Of a DNA stretch of 64,000 bases, positions 57,752 through 64,000 are shown in pieces. The stretch covers positions 256,064,187 through 256,128,186 of the forward strand of contig OX422214.1 in the NCBI GenBank assembly GCA_949130495.1, given 5' to 3'. The position numbers and the translations under genes were made by a program. This DNA comes from Sambucus nigra. Taxonomy: Eukaryota; Streptophyta; Magnoliopsida; Dipsacales; Adoxaceae. The stretch's first letter is position 1. The number at the start of each line of letters is the position of its first letter. Below the pieces are notes generated by a model. It had not been told where the DNA came from, did no database searches, and saw only the letters and a list, made by a program, of their open reading frames with translations.

Positions 57752-58140
57752 GCTGAAGCTCTTTCAATTTAGTACCAAAAGGGAGCAGGGATTTTGGATG
57801 CCTTATATGGGACACGTTTTCGGTGAGTATAATCTTGAATGATTTAGTTTCACTAATTTCAGGCGCAAAATCAATCTCTTTCTCGCAGTCCATATCCAAG
57901 GTTGATAGGCAACACTTCTCTTGACGAACCTTGCCCATAAATCCCATTTTTTATTGTCATGATTTGGATAGGTATCTGCATACGAGAGGTCTCTTAAAAA
58001 TAACACTTTGTTTCCTTTCGTTGGATTAGGGTCTTATTTGAATCATAACTCTGACCAAGATCCCCCATGAGACCAAAAGTATATGACATCCCTGGGAGTA
58101 CCACACCTGATAAAGAACACGCCACTATTAGCATTCCTGG
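57752..58140 (-). pseudogene. Purple acid phosphatase, 5' part of the split pseudogene
   Basis: Minus-strand reading gives [19 protein letters not shown] (first metal-ligand Asp in GDLGQ), then [58 protein letters not shown] and PFWY-IERASA, where the CACTA element starts. Damage: a short deletion after NKTL, Gly to Arg in the GDLSYAD motif, loss of the GNHE metal motif with a frameshift, another 1-bp frameshift after SFK, and a TAA between FWY and IERASA. Upstream sequence resembling GNxxx-FFI suggests the exon begins near 58,140. The N-terminal exons were not found. It continues at 7,971. Confidence 0.9.
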
Positions 58141-58147
58141 AACACGT

Positions 58148-58320
58148 ATTGTTTATAATTTCTATTTTTTCTTTGTCTCGAGTATAACTTATGCATAAAC
58201 TTTGTTTTGATGATAAAGTTCTTGAGTATCTGTTATGTTTTATGACTCTGTATTGTTTATAATTTATTAGTTTTCTTTCTCACGAGTAAAACTTTTGCAT
58301 AAATTTTGGTAATGTGTAAG
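58148..58320. repeat. Diverged ~103-bp tandem duplication
   Basis: TATTGTTTATAATTT...CGAGTA-AACTT-TGCATAAA occurs at about 58,148 and 58,251. It may be PAP intron sequence. Confidence 0.65.
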
Positions 58321-60446
58321 AAGAATGAGAAAAGAATTATATAGGTTTTCTTTAGATCCCTGAATCGTGGGCCAATAATTTGGATCAGAGCATAAGCCTG
58401 AAAAGGCAATGTAACAACGAACACAATATCATGTTCAACCAATCGATAAGTTAATTTAATATGCAAGTACTTTAGAAAGTACTTTCTACTTTAGCAGTTA
58501 GTTTACCATTAGTACTTTCTAAATTACTAGTGGTAAATTTAATACTAACGTACTTTCATATTAGTCCAACAAATCTTTCTGTAACTTGAACATACATGTC
58601 ACCAATCAGTTCCTTTTAGCTTAAAATATATCACAAATTAGTGGTGTAATCAATGAGTATTGACTCATGTAGTTTAAATCAGTCAGATGTTCGAGAGGTT
58701 CAGTTTGCCAATGTCACCAAACTAAATAATGACTTTGACAATGTGAGTATATATGTGTGTATATATAGTATACCAACTCAGATGGTATTAGCTTTGCTTC
58801 AACGCTAGTGATCCTAGAACACTCGTCATGTATATACACCAACTGAAGTTAGCATCGAACATAAATTATAGTGATGTAATACACAAATGAAAAGATAACT
58901 TTTCAATAGTCATTTCCCTATTTTTACAGAAAGCATTGACAGTATAAATGGGAGAATGAAAGGCACTTCAACCAAGTATTCTATAAATAAAATCTTCAAT
59001 GCTTCATGTGAATTTTGAGCCAAGTTTCACATTATGTTAATAATAATTTTTTGTTGTTTATAGTGAAGCTCAATTACTATTTATTTTCATTAAGCTTGTT
59101 AGTGTATATATTGTGCATATCTCCTAAATAATGGGATAGGATATATATAACATGAGTTATAACTATTGTTTTATTTTGGTCTCTTTATGGTGAGTTTGAA
59201 CTGGCTTACGATTGCTTATTCATTTACCATGTAACCCAATTATGGTTAACACGTGTTTATTTGTTTCTTGTCAAAGATCGATGTTGGATTTTTCTGGATA
59301 TCGTCCAATTTTGTCGGGCCAATCGATTGGATGACCCAGAGTTTCTTGTGTTTTTATTTTATTCTTGAAGTTGGTGTTATTTTGAACATTTGTTTTAGCT
59401 ATATATATTTTTGTCTAGGATGAATTGTATTTTTACGAATAATTGTGGAATTGAATTGGATGTCAGTTTATGTGATATATGACATTTTTTGTCTAAATTA
59501 TTAAGTTGTTCTTTAATGGAAGAGCTAACTAAGTACAATATTATAAGTTCAATTATTTGATTGGTCAAAAAATTATCTAAAATCTGAACTGACATGCGGC
59601 CTAGATTAATTAATTTATATAAATACTATGAACAAAAACAAATAAATTTATAATTGTAGAACGCGCAAATAATTTAAAAATAACTATGAGGATTTGAAAA
59701 CAATATTTCTTTATTTGTTTTAGTTGTTATGCATTTTGACTATAATTGGCCAAGCATTCTCCACACGAAAGCATTTTGGTTTGTAGTTTTAAATTCAAAA
59801 TTCTAGAGAATTGGAGTATATGCTGACCGACTGACATGGTATCTTTTATTAAACCACAATTAAAAAATTGGAACGTTAATTACATTTATAGTACTAGCAT
59901 GTAGGCCACGCGATGCGTGGCTGAAAATCAAACTCAACTCATTAGAATCCAACCATTTAGCTTCGTATGTAATATTATTTTATAATCAAAGTCAAATTTC
60001 AAATTACGGGAAAAAAATGCAAAAAATTGCGGCTGCTCCATTTAGAAAATTTCTTAAACTGTCTATTCTGCAAAAGAACACATATGAATTTAAAAGAGCA
60101 TCTCTTCATAGAGGTTAAAAGAACACAAATAATTTGCATATTTACTGATTCTATCCTAGCGAGTCGCGCAATCACAAAAAATAAAGTTTGTGACAAAACC
60201 TCTTTCTAAAATTAGCTCTAGTGGATCATCAACTCGCCATCACGACATAAATCAACCTTTGCCTTAGTATATACTTTTTTGCATCCATGAACACAAAAGT
60301 ACACAGTTAACCCAACATCCACAAAATCCACTCGTTTCAATCAAAAAATGAAATGCCAAACCCAAGTGAAAATTTCTCGTAATTTCAAAAAGTCACACGA
60401 TCACCTGTGTTTCTCCTTCGCGCTTCATCGTGATTTAGTTCAATGA
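58321..60446. other. AT-rich intergenic sequence
   Basis: Contains an imperfect inverted repeat near 58,497-58,552 (TTAGTTTACCATTAGTA and its partner). A CCACGCGATGCGTGG palindrome at about 59,906-59,920 has some likeness to Helitron ends. No gene recognised. Confidence 0.5.
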
Positions 60447-60620
60447 GAGTACCCCTAAAAAATTATCAAAAAATAATATATTTTGGTATTTTAATAAAAA
60501 TGAGTCAATTTTTGACACTTTTTAAGCCGTTTAAGTCAATTGCTTAAAAACTATTAAATATTGATACATCTTTTTAAAATACCAAAATAAATCATTTTGA
60601 AATATTTTTTAGGGGTACCT
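60447..60620. mobile_element. Stem-loop MITE, ~174 bp
   Basis: The left end GTACCCCTAAAAAATTATCA and the reverse complement of the right end (GTACCCCTAAAAAATATTTC) begin inverted repeats of about 50 bp, continuing through TATTTTGGTATTTTAA in both arms. TGA flanks both sides (60,444-60,446 and 60,621-60,623), a possible 3-bp target duplication. The family cannot be fixed. Confidence 0.7.
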
Positions 60621-62607
60621 TGAAATGTTTAGAACCCCCAAAAAAATAATTAAAAAAAAACGCACGGGGGGTAACACACACTACGTAAAAAAGAGTAAGT
60701 TGCAAAGAGCCCCTCAACTATTATTGCACTCGTATAAACTATTAATTTTGCACAAAAAAAAATTCTCCTTTTGTGCTGAGAAGAAATGTTTTTACACTTT
60801 CACATAGGAGGGTATTTGCAGATTTTATATAGCTTTTGGCCCATACAAACTATTTCATAGAGGGTGAGACATATTGACTGATTTGACTATGATGAAGCAA
60901 TTTCGGAAGCTTACAGAATTCTTGACAAAGCATTTATGTTATCTTCTAGAGTCCACTGGTCCTCACCACCTGATGCATAGTAGCCATATACCATATTGGG
61001 CAACTTTGGATTGGAAATAGCCTCGTACTAGCACACGTTGGTTACCTCCATTTCTATCGTTTATTCCGTCTACAGATATATCTTGAATTCTCATGAAAAT
61101 AAATAAATAGAAATCAGATTAACGTATCCTCATCCCACAATATAAAAATAAAAAGTTAAGAATTTTCCCTCACTCGAATATTGGTCCGTACGATATACTC
61201 CTGCCATTTCTTCTTTCATCACAACATATATTCGAATGAGTATATATACAAATGTATAAGAAAGAGGGAAGAGGAAAGGCTGCAAAAGAGGAAGGGCAAC
61301 AGTTTTTTTTCTCTTTTCAAAACGTTGGAAGAAGTTTTAGGGTATTTCCAATGCCTGCTTATATTCATGCATTGTTGAACCGTGTAGGATTCCTGTAATT
61401 AAAGACTTAATGATATTTAATACATCTACCACGTATCAGCCTCACCCGATTTGAAGCAATAATTTTTATATAGTTATATAGATTTTACATTTAATAACCG
61501 AGTAACAGGTGAAAAACTATTCGTCTTTAATGCACAAGCAGCACAACTGGAGCCAAAGTTAGAGAATTACATGAAGTTAGTTAGGGAATCGGTAATGAGT
61601 TGACATGTTAGACACGATTATATTAATTGGGGAAACATATCGAGCAATACGGGGACATAAATTTACTCAAACTGACAACGACAACACGACCTCGAATTTA
61701 CACGAAACTAATTGTAACTAGGTTGGATATAAGTTTCACCAATTTTAACATAGATCGATATGACAAAATAAAACATGTGAGGCACAAATTAAGGTTGCAC
61801 AAAAAGTTTAAACATATAAAGGACCTAATGTAATCAAAGGTTAATATCAAAATTCATGTAATTGGCCAAAATTTGATGTTTTAATCTTTTAATTTGTTAT
61901 ATAATTGAGGCAGAACAGTAGTTCATTTTTTTCATCATTTCGAAAAGTTTTCAGTTAAGAGTATGTATTTTTTTTTTGGGACATAAAGAGTATGTAAAGT
62001 TGTAAGCACTCGAAGAAACTTATTTAAAAAAAATTAAAAAGACTCGAAGAAACAATTCACTTTCCACTGTCTTAAGACCTTGTATAGTTTTTTATGTCCT
62101 TTTTTTAGACATTAATACTAACTTAAAAATTTAGTTTACTTCGGGTTGTAGCGAAAAATAATGATTTTTTTCCAAATTATCTAACAGTTTAATTTCCCGT
62201 TTGGAAACCTAAATATTTAGAAATAAAAGTGGGAATTATAAACATAAGACTAAATATTGGAGCCAAATAAAGTGATTTTTCAAAATTAAAAGATCCCCTC
62301 TAAAGTAGCAGCTTCTATTACAATTTCCTCATTGTTTTTTTTATAGAGACACAAATAAAGAACATTTCAATTCATTCAAGAAACGAAACTGCAAAAATAT
62401 GGCAAATGAGTTAATTTGGAGAACCAAAATGCAAAATATACTCCCTTAGACACATGTTTGAAACTTCAAAATACTAAATATTAGAGTCCCACGATACCTA
62501 TTAAAGGTGACCCAAAACCTTGTGGGACCCTAATGTGTGACCTTAGATCACTTATTATCTAGACCCATCTATTAATCCTAATTCAAACAGTCGTATTAGA
62601 GTATCCC
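60621..62607. other. AT-rich intergenic sequence
   Basis: No gene or element recognised. The end next to 62,608 should hold the MYB 3' untranslated region. Confidence 0.5.
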
Positions 62608-63129
62608 CTAGTAGTACCACCCTCGGAGAGACAGAGTTAGATCAATGGGGGGATCCATTTCCGGTTTGAACCCATTCACATCAACTGAATCGGGACTAGA
62701 CATGTTTTTCGTCACCTGTCCGCTATCCAACCGTCTCGGCACCTGCAACGGACGCTCTTCATCCCTCCCGCTGACGCTGAGCACCATGGGTTTTCGTTTT
62801 AGCGTCTTGTTCCAGCGATTCTTGACTGCGTTTTCGGCTCGATGGTTAAGAAGCTTGGCAATCTTGGTCCACTTGTTCCCAACTTGGGCCTGGGCCTGCA
62901 TGATGATCCCGTCTTCCTCGGGACTAAAGGGTCGGTGCTTCACCTCGGGGGAGAGCTGATTACACCACCTCAATCTACATGAATTCCGACATCTCCCCGG
63001 GATTGATTTGCTGATTAGCACCCACTTCTGAACTCCGTGAAGTTGCACGAGGTTCCTCAATAGTTTGTCTTCTTCCGGCGTCCAGGGTCGTTTGATCCAA
63101 CCGACATCATTCTGTGATGTGGATCCCAT
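62608..63129 (-). CDS. R2R3-MYB transcription factor, subgroup-22-like (MYB44/70/73/77 type), short and intronless
   Basis: R2R3-MYB proteins bind DNA in the nucleus; subgroup 22 acts in hormone and stress responses. The 173-residue frame has R2 (Trp16, Trp36, Trp55) and R3 (Phe68, Trp87, Trp106) in normal spacing. IKRPWTPEEDKLL, SIPGRCRNSCRLRWCNQLSP, FSPEEDGIIMQAQAQVGNKW and LNHRAENAVKNRWNKTLKRK follow the subgroup. DPPIDLTLSL (159-168) matches the subgroup's DPP-SLSLSLPG motif and contains an LxLxL (EAR-type) core. The family is about 300 residues; this one lacks the long C-terminal part. GRSGKSC is replaced by GRCRNSC and GRTDNAIKNHW by HRAENAVKNRW. The start is the first ATG after a TATA box. 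The frame is intact. Confidence 0.92.
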   Translation of the reverse strand: MGSTSQNDVGWIKRPWTPEEDKLLRNLVQLHGVQKWVLISKSIPGRCRNSCRLRWCNQLSPEVKHRPFSPEEDGIIMQAQAQVGNKWTKIAKLLNHRAENAVKNRWNKTLKRKPMVLSVSGRDEERPLQVPRRLDSGQVTKNMSSPDSVDVNGFKPEMDPPIDLTLSLRGWYY

Positions 63130-63200
63130 TTGATATTGGTTTTGTTTTAGGAAAGCGGTGGAGTGTGAGACAAGTTTAGGATTGGGAGGAATAGTGGGGG

Positions 63201-63209
63201 TTTATAAAG
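63201..63209 (-). promoter_or_regulatory. TATA box of the MYB gene
   Basis: CTTTATAAA on the minus strand, about 75 bp before the ATG. Confidence 0.65.
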
Positions 63210-63761
63210 GGGGGATTGGGTAACTGATCCGCCCGCTTGGTTGTATACTTGAAGGGTGTTTTGTGATTAATGCAGATGTCTAATGGAATTCTTGGAACCG
63301 AAGGGAGCGTTACAGTTGGGAGAAAATCCCATGTTACCCTATTCCCTACCCGTTATTGAAACCGAAGCGGTATCGATCCGATTGGTCCATAAATAAAAAG
63401 AGTGATGCTATACTTTCCGATTCTTCCTTCCCCAATTCATATCGAATGCAAAAGTTCCCTTTTCATTTATTTTTTTTAATTAAAAAATTGTTTTGTTATA
63501 TAAAAATTTGTATTTCTATATAAAAAAAGTGTTTTATATATATATAAAAAGGAATATGAACAAGACTAAATTAAAATAACTCGAATCCGACTCAATTAAA
63601 TGCGATAATTTTATGAAAAAATTATTTTAATATAAAAAATATTTTTTTGAAAAAAATTATTTTAAAAAATAAAAATTAGTTTAATATAAATAAAAAGAAA
63701 CTTTTTTTTACATCTTTAAACGGTTTTAAGAAATACAAAATTGTTTTAAATGTTGTAAAAT
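63210..63761. other. Upstream region of the MYB gene, then AT-rich sequence
   Basis: 63,210-63,420 is the likely MYB promoter, of mixed composition. After 63,450 the sequence is very AT-rich with poly-A and poly-T runs. No further gene. Confidence 0.5.
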
Positions 63762-63960
63762 TAAGTTAAAAAATAAGGGATGTCGCTGGCACGAAGCTAT
63801 AAAAATAAGATGACATTAGGTAATGAGTGTTTGAGGGACTAAATGAGTTAAAAAATTAAGTTTAAAAATAAGGGTGCCGCAGGCGCGGACCTATAAAAAT
63901 AAGACAATATTGGGTAAATAGGTGTTTGATGGAATAAATGAGTTAAAAATAATTATTTTT
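63762..63960. repeat. Two-copy ~95-bp tandem duplication
   Basis: AAAATAAGGG-TG-CGC-GGC-CG and CTATAAAAATAAGA-ACATT-GGTAA recur at about 63,770 and 63,867, each followed by TGTTTGA-GGA-TAAATGAGTT. Confidence 0.75.
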
Positions 63961-64000
63961 AACCCTTTCCCATAAAAAACCAATGAAAAAAAGGGAGGGG

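Overview
This is nuclear DNA of a flowering plant, most likely a eudicot. It holds plant gene families (R2R3-MYB, F-box, purple acid phosphatase, EHD) in AT-rich sequence packed with plant LTR retrotransposons (chromovirus with chromodomain, Tat lineage with a second RNase H, Athila-like). There is no bacterial-type operon, CRISPR array or tRNA/rRNA gene. The only host gene that looks intact is a small MYB gene at 62,608-63,129 (minus strand).

Most of the window is one nested insertion. A purple acid phosphatase (PAP) pseudogene on the minus strand is cut inside an exon. Its 5' part lies at 57,752-58,140 and its 3' part at 7,656-7,971. Between them is a 49.8-kb CACTA (En/Spm-like) DNA transposon at 7,972-57,751, with CACT...AGTG ends, imperfect inverted termini, subterminal GAGAC repeats and a perfect 3-bp target duplication (GCT). 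Removing the element and one GCT restores the PAP reading frame across the junction.

The CACTA element carries captured or degraded pieces: an EHD GTPase fragment and LINE endonuclease/RNase H fragments. It was then hit repeatedly. Element E1 (15,390-52,976) is an Athila-like LTR retrotransposon with no surviving coding region. Its 5' LTR is split by E4 (16,765-23,023, TSD GTTAG), a non-coding element built of tandem repeats. Its 3' LTR is split by E2 (27,738-51,502, TSD CGCAA), a Tekay/Del-type chromovirus on the minus strand. E2 is split at the very end of its pol gene by E3 (30,528-43,980, TSD CGTAC), a young Tat-type element. E5 (53,619-56,581, TSD CTAAT) is a gag-only element that sits in the CACTA sequence to the right of E1. 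LTR divergence counted by eye follows the nesting order: E3 is youngest, then E2, E4, E5, with E1 oldest.

E3 is the most informative element. It has a nearly open pol (RT, RNase H, archaeal-type RNase H, integrase), a 2.3-kb array of ~101-bp hairpin-forming units in a 6-unit higher-order repeat, and an antisense accessory gene whose three exons splice in frame and which has its own TATA-like promoter.

Left flank (1-7,655): an F-box pseudogene, a SINE with an 18-bp target duplication, a probable old solo LTR, and eight diverged ~160-bp tandem repeats. Right flank (58,141-64,000): AT-rich DNA with a stem-loop MITE, the MYB gene and its promoter, and a short tandem duplication. Nothing here looks like a wholly new kind of system. 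The best leads are the precise gene interruption, the E3 hairpin array with its antisense gene, and the gag-only and repeat-only elements.
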